From: Chionis minor
Taxonomy: Eukaryota > Chordata > Aves > Charadriiformes > Chionididae
Assembly: GCA_013398295.1 (NCBI GenBank)
Contig: VZSF01007910.1
Coordinates: 222,201-286,200, forward strand
Reading direction: 5' to 3'
Length of the DNA: 64,000 nt
Positions 1-12,571 of this stretch are shown piece after piece. Positions within the stretch are counted from its first letter, which is position 1; each line of letters starts with the position of its first letter. The notes beneath the pieces were generated by a model. That model made no database searches. It was not told the origin of the DNA and saw only the letters and a program-made list of their open reading frames with translations. Position numbers and translations under genes: made by a program.

Positions 1-1304
1 ATTAAATTTAATTAGGAAGGTATTTGGTTAGGCCACGGGGGGCCAGCAAGCAAAAAAAAAAAAGAAAAAGGGGGATGAGTCAAGGAATTAAAGTTAAAAG
101 CCCCTATTAAGAGCCGTAACAATTAATAATGGCACGCTAAGCTTTTACTTTCTTCCTGGACTCCTTAAGCAGTTAGATCAGTGTGAGAAGGGAGATGCAG
201 CATAATTTGCACTATCTGAACTACTTTGTATAAATACAGTTATTCTTTCCTAGGATTTCTCCTGCTTTAACTGACTTACCCGGGATTATTTCAGTTTAAC
301 CCATGACTTGGGTTGAATAGTTTTTCTCCCTCCCTCTTAACACTCTTTTACAGACATGCTACAAGCGAGACCAACATTTTTTGTTCATGTAAGAAGGAGC
401 CAGCATTAATAAATATTATGCTACGGAGCATTTTCTGTGATTTCTAAGCATTAACTAATCAGTCTTCACAATCAGCGAGGTCTTATAAGTCATTAGCGTC
501 GTTACTTCTCCTCCACAGATAAGGAAATTATGGCTGAGGATACTCGAGCAGTTTCTCTCCAAGGACAGTTAGACAAGGGAGACGCGAAAGGTCAGCAACT
601 GCCAACCCCACGCGTATTCCAGCAGACAACATTAGGACTTAAATACCAAAGCAGTCTACAGTCAACTTGCTTTAAGTCACGCTGTCTAATGAGGGGTGTC
701 AAGTCAAAGCTGATGCTCCTTAAAACTCAGAATACTCTCCCCGCTGCCGCTTTGGTTTGCCTGATGGTTTATGTGGCCAAAGCTCTTTGCCACCCTTATA
801 AATCCAGGTAACGTTTGTAAAAGACTCATCCTCCTCCAGCCTGAAGAAACGTCACACCGGTGAGCGCCCGACAGAGCTCTCTACTGATGCCCCCACCTGG
901 GAGAAAAGCACAGCTGCTTCTCCACAGTTATTCCAACACTTCTCCTTGTCAGCAAATGGAAAGGGGGCAGATGAGCTAAATACCTTCACACAGAGACAAC
1001 GTGGAGGTGGAAGAACTCCTAAGAAGACTCAGGTCATGCCTAAACCATATTAAACAAGCACCCATTACTCACATTTACGCAGCCAGCAAGACACAAAATC
1101 TAGATTAATGCCTCTCAGCAGAGCTAACTAACCTCAGTAGCACGCTGTGCTAATTCACGCAACTTTTGTCTTGCCCGTCTTCCACGCTAAGCTCTGCTCA
1201 AAGCAAAAAGGTAGTTGCAAAATTGTCTACCAAACACTCCACTGATGCGTATTTAAGGGCGCTGCAGTGGTTCTAAAAGTCCCCAAGATGCCCCCATCCT
1301 TCCA
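1..1304. other. single-copy AT-leaning stretch, nothing recognised
   Basis: Contains an A12 tract at 52-63 followed by GAAAAAGGGGG, and scattered short frames without splice context. No repeat family or gene seen. Confidence 0.5.
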
Positions 1305-1445
1305 AGAATCAGAGAATGGTTTGGGTTGGAAGGGACCTTTCAAGGCCATCTCTTGCCATGAGCAGGGACATCTTCAACGAGATCAGGTTGCTCAAAACCC
1401 CGTCCAATCTGACCTGGAATGTTTCCAGGGATGGGGCATCTACCA
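1305..1445 (-). mobile_element. CR1 LINE 3' fragment, group C
   Basis: Complementary strand of a CR1 3' end: starts AGAATCAGAGAATGG, then TTTGGGTTGGAAGGGACC, then the 'rescue' of GTTTCCAGGGATGGGGCATC typical of the 3' UTR. Similarity fades in an A-rich run near 1446. Too short to contain any ORF2 codons beyond the extreme C-terminus. Same variant as the copy at 28072. Confidence 0.85.
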
Positions 1446-1880
1446 AAAAAAGCCAGCATGCTGTGCAGCCTCAGCAACTTCAGGGACATTCACGGTAACT
1501 CTCTTGAAACCAAAATATCTGATACTCAAGAAGCAAGAGTTCATCTTTATACGCATATACAGGTTAGTAAGAAATCACGGCTCTATCTCAGATGTGGGGT
1601 GGGAAAAAGAAGGGAGTATGAGGAAATCAATTTTGACTTGAGAAAAACAGAGCTCCACTGTTTTCAGACACACTGAACACTTCTACTGCTTGCTTTGAGT
1701 TTGCTTTGAGTACAGTGGAGGTTGCTGAACATATAAAAAAATCAAGCCCGAAGTCTATAATAAAGACACCTTGTAGAACCTAAATGCTATTTCCACTTCC
1801 AGTTCCAAAAACTGTTTAAGGATCTACACTTGGAGAAGCGGATGTGCTTCCTTTCTCCCTTCAGCTTCCCTCACTGCAAT
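1446..1880. other. single-copy stretch, nothing recognised
   Basis: No exon with splice sites. An 11-bp tandem duplication (TGCTTTGAGTT/TGCTTTGAGTA) lies at 1691-1712. Confidence 0.5.
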
Positions 1881-2506
1881 ACAGAATCACAGGATCACAG
1901 AATGTTCAGGGTTGGAAGGGATCTCTGGAGATCATCTGGTCCAACCCCCCTGCCAGGTCAGGTCCACCTACAGCAGGTGGCACAGGATGGCGTCCAGGCG
2001 GGTTGGGAATGTCTCCAGAGTTGGAGACTCCACCACCTCTCTGGGCAGCCTCTGCCAGTGCTCTGCCACCCTCCAAGGAAAGAACTTCCTCCTCATCTTC
2101 AGATGGAATCTCCTATGGTCACTTTTGTGCCTGTTACCCTCTTGTCCTATCCCTGGGCACCACTGACAAAAGCCTGGCCCCCTCCTCCTGGCACCCTCCC
2201 TTGAAGTATTTATCAGCATTGATGAGATCCCCCCTCAGTCTGCTCTTCTCCAGACTAAAAAGACCCAACTCCCTCAGCCTTTCCTCATCAGAAAGATGCT
2301 CCAGTCCCCTCATCATCTTTGTGGCCCTTTGCTGTCCCCTCCCTGTCCTTCTTGAACTGGGGAGCCCAGAACTGGACACAGGACTCCAGCTGCACCTCCC
2401 CAGGGCAGAGCAGGGGGGGAGGATGACCTCCCTCCACCTGCTGGCCACACTCCTCTTGATGTCCCCCAGGATGCCATTGGCCTTCTTGGCCACAAGGGCA
2501 CATACC
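1881..2506 (-). mobile_element. CR1 LINE, 5'-truncated, group B
   Basis: 3' end at 1881 (ACAGAATCACAGGATCACAG), 5' truncation near 2506. Reading on the minus strand, about 119 codons correspond to the C-terminal end of CR1 ORF2: the conserved order [20 protein letters not shown]-like, [32 protein letters not shown] and RDRTRG. The element encodes endonuclease plus reverse transcriptase when complete. Only the post-RT tail and 3' UTR remain here. The frame is broken near [10 protein letters not shown], so it is inactive. Confidence 0.95.
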
Positions 2507-3649
2507 CATAAATCTCCATACGTTCCTTAAAACATTTGCCCAGGAGACACCATCAAACATGGGTGGTTTGAAGCTGTGTCTCTCATCTGTGGCCAGTGGC
2601 TTCTGCTAACCAGAGTGGCCAAGTTTTACCTGCTTTTCCCTCACTGTTCTCTTCTGTGCCATTGCTGATAGTCAATTTTCATTCTGCCCCCCAGGAACTG
2701 CCTATGTCTTCGCATCTTCTGCTTCTTTCAGATTTGGCTGATATCAATCACATTAGTGGGGAGGGACAGACAGAACGATCATAAAGGACTCATTTCCTTT
2801 ATGATAGGACTCATTTCCTAGAAAATCAAGCTAAAACCGTAATATAGCTGCTATCAACTGAATTTTAAATCTACATTCATCTCTTGGGAAGATAACATTC
2901 ATCCTACTCACTTCTAAAAAGACAGGGTTATTTTTTCCCAAATCAAGAGGATATTGAAGAAATTATCACTGATATACCGGTGATCAAATACCTGAAAGCA
3001 CAGCCACGATCAAGATATCAATTTCTACCTTCTATCAGTCATCTTTCGTGTCACAGAAAATCATCACTTCAGCAGCGCCCTGAGAAGGATGAGCATTGCA
3101 GAGCCAGCACACAGGGAACTCTATTTATGAAACAAGAGCATTCAAGAACACAAAATAATAAAGGAAAAAACTTGTATTCCATCAAGTCCCACTATAAAGC
3201 AGCGTTCCTCTGGTTCCTTGCATGAGAGATTCAAGTTGCATCACTTAATGCTTTTCTGGATATTCACACTCAGCAGAGACAAGGGTTATTTGGAAAATAC
3301 AGTCAAGGAGAAAAAGCAATAAATCACACACATACTAATCTGCATTGCTGGGAGAACGGTTTCCTTTAACTACTCCTTAATTTCATAAATATTGAAGATG
3401 TACAAAATTAAGCATCGATACGAAACAGACTGATAGCGGTAAAATTTCCTAATGCTAAAATTTACATGGCATAAAACTTCATTAAATCTTCAGGGCTTTA
3501 TAGTCTATAGATAAAAAAGTATCTTCTGCCCTTTTTTTGGAGCCCTGCCAAGTGTATGCACCACTGCACAACACGGAGAACATATAAACTACAAATACGA
3601 TTAGTTTTACTTACCTCCTCCCCAGTCCTTAGTGATTGAAGATTATGTC
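2507..3649. other. single-copy stretch with a short hairpin/duplication
   Basis: No exon seen. A perfect 10-bp inverted repeat TCATAAAGGA/TCCTTTATGA (2779-2804, 6-nt loop) overlaps a 13-bp direct repeat GGACTCATTTCCT (2786-2798 and 2807-2819). Confidence 0.5.
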
Positions 3650-4043
3650 ATGATAGAATGGTTTGGGTTGGAAGGGACCTTAAAGGTGATCTAGTTCCAC
3701 CCCCCTGCCCTGGGCAGGGACACCTGCCACTAGACATGGTTGCTCCAAGCCCCGTCCACCTTGGCCTTGAACCTCCAGGGATGGGGCAGCCACAGCTTCT
3801 CTGGGCAACCCCAGCCAGGGGCTCACCACCCTCAGAGTGAAAAATATCTTCCTAATATCTCATCTAAATGTCCCCTCTTCCAGTTTGAAGCCATCACCCC
3901 TCATCCTATCACTACATGTCCTTGTCAAAAGTCCCCCTCCAGCTTTCTTGTAGGCCCCTTTCAGATACTGGAAGGCTGCTATAAGGTCTCCCTGGAGCCT
4001 TCTCTTCTCCAGCCTGAACAACCCCAACTCTCCCAGCCTGTCA
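3650..4043 (-). mobile_element. CR1 LINE, 5'-truncated, group C
   Basis: Starts GATAGAATGGTTTGGGTTGG and continues through the conserved blocks for 'CCTGCCCTGGGCAGGGACA' and 'CCAGGGATGGGGCAGCC', then the ORF2 C-terminus read in reverse (…GRLRRDLIA-like, SLEK-like), ending near CTCTCCCAGCCTGTC. The next CR1 (4303) lies only 260 bp away in the same orientation but belongs to a different group, so they are two insertions. Confidence 0.93.
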
Positions 4044-4302
4044 GTTTAATATCAGAAGCATTAAGTCACCCATAAAGCCTCAAGAGACCTTCCCCAAGTC
4101 TTTTATGGCAACAGGAGGGTGAGGGGGAGGCTTTTGTCATTTGATGTCTCTCTTAATGACTAAGGCTCGTAAAATGATAAAAATCCATTAAAAATATCTC
4201 AAAGTAACCTTGTCTTGTTGGTAAGTCAGGTCCCCCAGTTGCTTCAAGGTTTAACTCACTCTGCTTTTGTTTCTTCCGTTTCTTCCTCCCTCCTCATTAT
4301 TC

Positions 4303-5180
4303 AAAGAATCATAGAATTGTTTTGGTCGGAAGAGATCTTCCATTGATTCCAACCATCAACCTAACACTGCCAAAACCACCACTAACCCATGTCCCTCAGC
4401 ACCACGTCTGCCCAGCTGTTGAACACCTCCAGGTATGGCGACTCCACCACTGCCCTGGGCAACCTCTTCCAATGCTTGACAACGCCTTCTGTGAAGAAAT
4501 TTTTCCTAATATCCAATCTAAACCTGCCCTGGCACAACTTGAGGCCATTTCCTCTTGTCCTATCGCTTCTTCCTTGGGAGAAGAGATCAAGCCCTATCTC
4601 TCCACACCCTCCTTTCGGGCAGTTGTAGAGAGCGAGAAGGTCTCCCCTCGGCCTCCTTTTCTCCAGGCTGAACAACCCCAGGTCCCTCAGATGCTCCTCA
4701 CAAGCGCTCCAGACCCCTCACCAGCTCCATTGCCCTTCTCTGGACACGCTCCAGCCCCTCCCTGTCTTTCTAGAACTGAGGGGCCCAAAACTGACCACAG
4801 GTTTCAAGGTGGGGCCTCACCAGTGCCCAGTACAGGGGGACCATCACTGCCCCAGTCCTGCTGGCCACACTATTGCTGATCCAGGCCAGGATGCTGTTGG
4901 CCTCCTTGGCCACCTGGGTACACTGATGGCTCAGATTCAGCCAGCTGTTGACCAACACCCCCAGGTTCTTTTCCACCGGGCAGCTTTCCAGCCATTCCTC
5001 CCCAAGCCTGTAACACTGTGTGGGGTTGCTGCACCCAAGTGCAGGACCCAGAACTTGGACTTGTTGAACGTCACACCATTGGCCTCAGCCCATCGATCCA
5101 GCCCCTCTGTAGGGCCACCCTACCCTCCAGCAGGTCAACACTTCCACCCAACTTGGTGTCCTCGGCAAACTTACGTTGAA
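4303..5180 (-). mobile_element. CR1 LINE, one of the longer copies, group A, with mutated RT catalytic box
   Basis: About 0.88 kb of CR1. The 3' end is at 4303 (AAAGAATCATAGAATTG), and ORF2-derived sequence runs up to 5180. On the minus strand the region near 5155-5175 encodes F-A-E-D-T-K, the reverse-transcriptase motif that in active CR1 is F-A-D-D-T-K. The first catalytic Asp is therefore Glu (GAG) here. Downstream follow [12 protein letters not shown], the [10 protein letters not shown] segment and [18 protein letters not shown], with frame breaks. Dead copy. Gap 4044-4302 between it and the preceding CR1 shows nothing. Confidence 0.95.
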
Positions 5181-7213
5181 CTAAAGGTCAAATTCCACAA
5201 ATGAGAGACCTCAGAGGTTCTCTTAAAGATGCACGAAGCTGAAGATTGTGTCCTGCCTCACCAAGCCCATAACCTGGGTTTAATGGTGAAGTACCATCAT
5301 AAATAACACAAAGTAATGGGAAAATGGGCAGATCTCGCATGAGGTGGAGGGACCGGTGCAGCCTGTGGAGAGGTTCTGCACATGCTGCAACATCAGTGAT
5401 TCTGTAGAAGTTTCCTTTCTAACGGATCTCGGGTGAATCCCCTCTGCTCCCAAAGAGCACACCAAGGGTGCGCCCATGGGGCGTACGTGAAGAAGATCAA
5501 CTGGATGGCAGGAAATCTGTGTCTATCTGATGAAGTTTAATTGAAAATAGAATCTTTTCAGGTATCAAATATCTTTAGACGCGTGTAGCAAGAGTTTCTC
5601 TGCATTTCCATAATATATACTTGTGGATCCACACTAAGTTTAAATGTCTAAACTAATTTCTTAGACATGTCAGATTACAAGAGTCCCATTAGGACTAATG
5701 TGGGAAAAAATTAGTATAGACTAGAGCAGATTTTTTTTTCCCCTGCAATCTGTTTAAACTACTTGCTATAAACATGAACATTTAAAAAAAAATATAAATC
5801 TAAATTATTTCCACAGGCCTTGATCCCACCAACAATTAGGCATACGGACCTGTGATTAGTCAAAATGACTTCCATTCATTTAGTGACATTTTTACAGTAT
5901 GTGGACATATGGTAATATTAAGAGATTAGAATCTGTGAATATTTTTAATATAAGCTTGTCTCTGAGAAAAGGAAGGACGAAAAAAACTTTAAGGTTTTGA
6001 TTACCACATACGGCTAATACGGAAAATTAAAAAAGTCATTAGCCCTTTTGAAACGCAGCGCCATTTTATTCAGACTCCATCTCTCATATTCCTCTTTAAG
6101 GGCACTTTTAAGCTCAAAATCAACATAATTGGGGTTTTCTAATGATTCCAGTTTCATGTGATACTTCCAGATGAAAGTGGAGATTATTTTACCTGTGTAT
6201 CTTCCCATTATATATCATTACATTTCTTCCCTTTTTTCCCCTGAGCGACTTCAATAGCCAAACAGAACGTATGTAGAACACCTTCCTTTTTTTTATTATT
6301 TTTGCTAAAAATGCACACAGTAAAAGAAAGCTCAGAGTATAAGCACACCACGTGCAGAGAAAAGACCTACGAGATGATTGATCCTAAGGAAAATGCAGTT
6401 GCAGCAACTGCATAATACATAACACATCCTCCTCTTTAGAAATGAGGTGCAGAAGTAGAAGGAGAAAGCTCCTTCGGACGTCAGAAGAATTAGCTCCAGA
6501 CACATATGGAAATTCCATTTAGGATAAGAATCAGTGACAGGAAACAGCCAGGAGGGACTATTTGTACTGAAATACAAGCCATTAACTTGAGCCAAGCTAA
6601 CAGCAAATGACTGCACCGGCAACTGCGGGCTGCAGATAATTAGTTTAGAACCTATTTTAACATGAATATTTTATCGTGCAGCACAAAACTCGTTATGGAG
6701 AAGAATTAGAGAGCCAGGACGTCTGGAAGCACTGGAGAGGTGATCTGTCAGGTCCCTGTAAAGAGCCTTCCCGGAGAAAGCGAGTTTAGTGATTCAGCGA
6801 GACTGGATTTCATTAAAGCCACAACAATCCATTAAGAACATATCTGGTGGCAAGCTCGGGAGCGCAGGCAACGGACTGGATTTTAACGACTTAACCGTGC
6901 GCTGCCGTACACACACAGAGAGCAGCATTTACGGAATCACCCCAGCCACTACCTTCCTCGGCGACGCGGTGCTCATTTTCATCACAAGCAGCTAAAACAT
7001 TCACTAAATTCTTCTTGGGAAATTGAACAATTCGTTCCTTTTCTGCAGCGGAGCTCCACATCCCGGCATGCGAAAGCTGGGCTGGCGCATTAAAATCCAT
7101 CCTCTATACGCACTGTAAGGACGCTGAACTGCTGGGCCAAGGGAAAATGTGAAAAATGTGGCTTGAATACGTATTTGGTACAGTGGTTGGAAAGAGGACC
7201 AAAAAAAGTTAAT
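5181..7213. other. single-copy AT-rich stretch, CpG-bearing towards its right end
   Basis: No supported exon. 6780-7110 is richer in CpG (GCTCGGGAGCGCAGG, CGGCGACGCGGTG) than its neighbours. 5750-5960 is AT-rich with ATTAG-type motifs. Confidence 0.45.
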
Positions 7214-7396
7214 TTCATAGAATCATAGAAACATAGAATCACTTGGGTTGGAAGAGACCTTCAAGATCATCGAGTCCAACCATAAACCTACACTGCCAAA
7301 ATCACCACTAAACCATGCCCCTCAACACCACGTCCACCCGTCTTTTAAATACCTCCAGGGATGGCGATTCCACCACCTCCCTGGGCAGCGTGTTCA
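7214..7396 (-). mobile_element. CR1 LINE short 3' fragment, group A
   Basis: Begins with three terminal-repeat-like units (TCATAGAATCATAGAAACAT), then CTTGGGTTGGAAGAGACC and GCGATTCCACCACCTCCCTG. Similarity stops at about 7396. Only the 3' UTR and the last ORF2 codons are represented. Confidence 0.95.
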
Positions 7397-8085
7397 GCTG
7401 GCAGAAGTCTCACGTCTCGCATTTCATGGGACTTCTCTTTTTTTCCAGTGGACAGAAAATTAAACAGAGATTCCTAAGACCTTGAGTATGCTCAGTCATA
7501 AAGTCGATTAGCTGAAAAGGTATTTTCAGTTCGTAGCTGCAACTGTTGTAGCTGGAACCGAAGAGAAAAGCCGGGGCTTTTAAATAAAATAAGAGATAAC
7601 AAAGTAAACACACAGGTTTGAATTTTTCCATTCCACATGCACCTACTTGGGAAGAAAGGCCCTCGCAAAATAATTGTGTAGACATAGCAAAAGCGAATCT
7701 CTTCTGGTTTGTCCTGAAGTCGTTACCTATTACATTCAATTCCTTAAACTGCCTTCATCATTTCGAGCCTGAGCACCATCCAATATACATTAAAAACTAT
7801 CTTATACGCCGAGTACCTGCCGCCCGCAGTTAGCATCTGCGGCATGATCTAAACGCCAGCAGCGAGCAGACCTGCAAAGCACAAACCAGAGCTTCAGCTC
7901 TCCAGCGCTTCTTCCCTGGGGTTATAAAATACTGCACACCTCTCTCATTCATCTCCGGACACCGGAACAAAACCTAAGAAATATTATACAGCGCCAAAAG
8001 CAACTGATTACTGCAAAATCAGGCATGATGGCATTTTAAAAAAACAAATCCAAACAATGTTAAAAATGAGATATGAGATAGAACA
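7397..8085. other. single-copy stretch, nothing recognised
   Basis: Short frames on both strands lack splice context. No repeat identified. Confidence 0.5.
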
Positions 8086-8677
8086 GAATAGAATCACTTG
8101 GGTCGGAAGAGACCTTCAAGATCATCAAGTCCAACCATAAACCTGTGCCAAAACCACCCCTAACCCATGTCCCTCAGCACCACGTCTGCCCGGCTTTGAA
8201 ATACCTCCAGGGACGGCGATTCCACCACCTCCCTGGGCAGCCTCTTCCAATGCCTGATAACCCTTTCGGGAAAGAAGTTTTTCCCAATATCCAACCTAAA
8301 CCTCCCCTGGCACAACTTGAGGCCATTTCCTCTTGTCCTGTCGCTTGTTCCTTGGGAGAAGAGATTGACCCCCACCTGGCTACAACCTGAGGAACAAGCC
8401 TGGGGAATGCCGCTTGGGACCTGACGCCAACTGGATTTAGCACCGCTCACCACAACTCTCTGGGCTCAGCCATCCAGCTGGTTTTTAACCCAGCGAAGAG
8501 TCCACCTGTCCATGCCATGGGCTGCCAGCTCCTCCAGCACAATGCTGTGGGAGACCAAGGCCAAATGCCTTGGTCTTGTGCCAAAGGCCTTACTGTAGTC
8601 CAAACAGACACATCCCCAGCCTTTCCTTTATCCTCCAGGTGGGTCACCTGGTCATAAAAGGAGATCAGGTTGGTGAT
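8086..8677 (-). mobile_element. CR1 LINE with large internal deletion, group A
   Basis: Two separate parts of one element are fused. The left part, 8086-8388, is the normal 3' UTR and ORF2 C-terminus (on the minus strand: [20 protein letters not shown], then GLKLCQGRF). The right part, about 8397-8677, is the palm/fingers of the reverse transcriptase: motif A reads V-C-L-D-Y-S-K-A-F-G-T, the helix LEELAAHGMDRWTLRWV-like follows, and motif B reads [13 protein letters not shown]. Motif C (FADD) and everything to the GGC block are missing, about 0.65-0.7 kb judged from longer copies in this window. A local palindrome at 8553-8575 interrupts motif A. Confidence 0.9.
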
Positions 8678-9485
8678 GTATATATTTTAAAAAAAAAAAC
8701 TAAATCCCTACTAAGACAGGAAGCAGATCACATCCCAATGCGCCATATCTCATAGCAGTGACACCTGTAACAGCACCAGCACAGAGAACCGAACCGCTGG
8801 CGTTAGCAAATGACAGATATTTGGCAGAAACCAGCCTACGTTTCACCTCTGCTCATTTCAAAGACCTTCCAAATCAAGCTTCCTTTGGGTCCAAGCATGA
8901 GGATTCAGGTGGGCTCTTGGTCTAGTCAAGGTAACCTGTCTATCCCAATTCTAACCCTGGTTCCATAAAATAAAACCCATTTGGACAAGAAACAAAACAG
9001 GTCTGGCGAAGGACCAGACTTTAAAAAATTGACGTTTGATGCTACTCATCTCAGTAACAGCCGATACAAATACATCTCAACAATATTCACCCAGGACAGC
9101 TATTGGCAGAATGTGCTTAGTTAACTCCATTTTACTCTACATATCACACTTCATTGAACAAAAATACAGTTTCTCACAGCTTCTGCATTTAAGCTGACTC
9201 ACAAAATAAATACCCTCTATTGAGAAAAGACACGAAATAAACGTTTTAAAAAGGGTAACAGAAAAGAAGCACCACAGGAGACTGTGGCTGATCACTAGAC
9301 GAGATTTTTAGTTGCCAGCATAAGCGGCTGTGATGATGAAGATGGAGGAACCCTCTTATGGAAAAGATGAAGCAAAGAGCTTATATCTTACTCAAAAGGT
9401 CGTTCTCTTTCTCTGGAGCACCTAAAGATGTTGGATGTAGCACTGGGGTGTAAATGCAAGGTCTCGCACCCACAGGCTCTTTATT
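8678..9485. other. single-copy stretch, nothing recognised
   Basis: Starts with an A10 tract at 8690-8699. No exon or repeat family seen. Confidence 0.5.
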
Positions 9486-10296
9486 TCACAGAATCACCAG
9501 GGTTGGAAGGGACCATCTAGTCCAGCCCCCTGCCACAGCAGGTCCACCTACAGCAGGTGGCACAGGATGGCGTCCAGGCGGGTTGGGAATGTCTCCAGAG
9601 TCAGAGACTCCACCACCTCTCTGGGCAGCCTGTGCCAGTGCTCTGCCACCCTCAAAGGGAAGAAGTTCCTCCTCATGTTCTGATGGAACATCCTACGTTT
9701 GAGTTTGTACCCATTGTCCCTTATCCTATCACTGGCTACCACTGAAAAAAGACTTTCCCCCTTCTCCTGGCACCCTCCCTTTAAGGATTTATCAGCATTG
9801 ATGAGATCCCCCTCAGTCTTCTCCAGACTAAAAAAACCCAACTCCCTCAGCCTTTCCTCGTAAGAAAGATGCTTCAGCCCCCTCATCATCTTTGTAGCCC
9901 TTTGCTGTCCCCTCTCCAGCAGTTCCCTGTCCTTCTTGAACTGGGCAGCCCAGAACTCCAGATGCCCCTCACCAGGGCAGAGTAAAGGGGGAGGATGACC
10001 TCCCTCCACCTGCTGGCCACGCTCCTCTTGATGCCCCCCAGGATGCCATTGTCCTTCTTGGCCACCAGGGCACATTGCTGGCTCATGGGCATCCTGTTGG
10101 CCACCAGGACTCCCAGGTCCCTCTGTGCAGAGCTGCTTCCCAGCAGGTCACCCCCAGCCTGTCCTGGTGCGGGGGGTTATTCCTCCCCAGGGGCAGGACC
10201 CTCCACTGGCCTTTGTTGAACTTCATGAGGTTCCTCTCTGCCCAACTCTCCGGCCTGTCCAGGTCCCGCTGAATGGCAGCTCGGCCTCCCCAGCTG
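9486..10296 (-). mobile_element. CR1 LINE, longer copy, group B
   Basis: 3' end TCACAGAATCACCAGGGTTG, body running to about 10296 (…GCTGAATGGCAGCTCGGCC). The minus strand carries the ORF2 region downstream of the RT catalytic motif: [23 protein letters not shown] block, [18 protein letters not shown] block, [32 protein letters not shown] and [16 protein letters not shown]. Several frame breaks. Closely parallels the plus-strand copy at 61497-62452. Confidence 0.95.
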
Positions 10297-12571
10297 CTTC
10301 AGAGCCCAAATACTTTATACCTGAGAGGCAAAGATGGCATCATGCCATAGTAGCAGAAAGTTCTACCAAAAATCATTTAATTCAGTCATATCAAACTCTT
10401 CTCTGTGTGGAAGATACCAATTCCTGCACAGATTAAAAGACACTGGGGAGACATGAGAATTACAGGTGGTTAATGCAGTGGTTTACATCGACCCTGCGGA
10501 ATGGGGTAAATTGTTCTTGCCTACAGGAGACCTCAGCTGCACGGCTCAAGAAAAGTTCCTATTCATAACTCCCCACCAAAATGTCAGCCAAAGCTTTACA
10601 GAGGTCACAGCCGTACCTGGGAGAACTTCAGAAAGTCTGCTCCCTCCTGCACAAAGCCTTGGAACGTCACTCAAAACAATCGAAATCACCCAACTGCCCA
10701 ATTCTTTTAAAAGAAGCTAATGAAATTCTTTCTGGTTACGTGAGTGTGGAAAGGTAAATATGGCAAGGTTACTTAAAGCCACTTAAAATCCTTTCCCATC
10801 AAGGCAACACATGGCTTATCCTTATGGATAAACCTGCAAGCAATTTATTTTGCACAGGATCTAACATCGAATCAGTAAACGCGCAGCTAAAGCGCGAGCG
10901 ATGAACATGGGAGGATTTTTGCAAAGCTGGATGGTACCATTATCACCAGCCATCAGTGGAAGAAATGAAAAAGACGGTCCTAAAAACACGAAAGGGCTAC
11001 GCCATCCCCATATCACAAGAACAACCTGTATGCATGAGGAAAGTAACCTGTGGAAAGCAGCAGGAGACAGAGCAGTATGTTGGGTACAGAACAAAACAAA
11101 AAAAAAAAGAGAGGAGACATCTACAGGTCTTCCTACCTAAAGCAGAGCTGTGAGCGCTAGAAAACATTGTTGACCGAAGAAAAGTAGCCCCAACTTGTAT
11201 CTTTTGACTCTGACCTCTGCTTTCTACTCCACCAGACAGCCTATGTATAAGCTACACCTGACCCCATGGCAGTGAGGAAGCCCCTAAAGCGAGACGGAAT
11301 CCTCCCTACAGGCATTGTAGAAGAATATTTTCTTTAACTCCAGATGGTGGCTTGGCCAAAACTGTCCAAAAGACGCGATGAAGCAGCGCCAGCCCCGTGT
11401 ATTTGGTTACTGACATCCGGGGAGGCACGTACCAGCACGACGGCATTTTAATATTACTCCTTCTTTACCCAACATTCTGCCAATGAGAATTACCGGCAAG
11501 CCCAGGAAAATGCAGGGAGGGTCTAGAATTACTCCACCACCTTGCTATTGGTTAAATATTCGAAAAATTAACCGTGACGCAACCGTATGTCTTTACACCA
11601 TCCAAAGCAGTAACAGAACCGCTTGAAAAAAAGATTAAAAAAAGACAAATATACATATATGCACTTACATCATTTTATATATTGCATTTATATCTTAAAG
11701 AAACTCACCTTAACAGAATAGAGCTATGGCAAATCATTCATAGGGTGCATTTTCTTTTTTATAATTCAAAATTGTACATGTTATTTGCCGCATCGTTACT
11801 TCTGAACCATGAAGACACGTGCAATCCAGCTAACGGTATTACTTTTAAAGACAATCAACCCGCTTTCATTCCCTTTTCTCACAGAAGCTGAATCAAAACA
11901 AAACCCATTTTGTCTTTTTGGAGACGGGAAAGTGTACGGAGCCCACCTCACCCCCAACTAATGAGGTGTTGGGAACACTTGTTCCTAGATTATTGACATG
12001 CTCATTAAAACCATTTGGTTTTTTTAGTTTTTTTCTTCTTGTAGCAATTACTGTAACAACATTAAGCCACGTAAAACTTCAGTCTTTACCACTGCACTCT
12101 GATTTCGCCGCTGTACTTCTGCTTTAACTTTTGGGCAAATTCAGTGCCTGAAAACCCTCTTGACTACAGGTGGTAGGAAACCAGAAAGAGCCACCATATG
12201 GAGACCCATATGCTTTGGCACGGCATCAGCATGTGACAGAACACTGCGATGAGATGGCGGAACAACCGAGGGACGCCGCATTACTTCTTCCTCCGACTGA
12301 CCTCGGGTATTTAAATTTTAATCCCCTGCTCCAGAAGGCTTTCAAAACACCGTACGAGACATCAAGTGTACAGGAGCCAATTTTCCCCTTTTTCACTAAT
12401 GCGAACGCTCTGGAGCTGGGCAGAGAGTGACAGAGCCAAATCATGGAGGATTTTAATACGCTGTTACCGGTAAGTGCCAGTTCCCAGACCCCGGACTCGC
12501 TGCTATGAACAACCACCACACGTCACCACTATCAACTCACCATACGGGTCCAATCCAAGGTCCCCCCCTTG

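Noticed and set aside
1844..2530. 228-codon plus-strand frame
   Set aside because: Antisense to the CR1 copy at 1881-2506. The element's own ORF2 remnant is on the minus strand.
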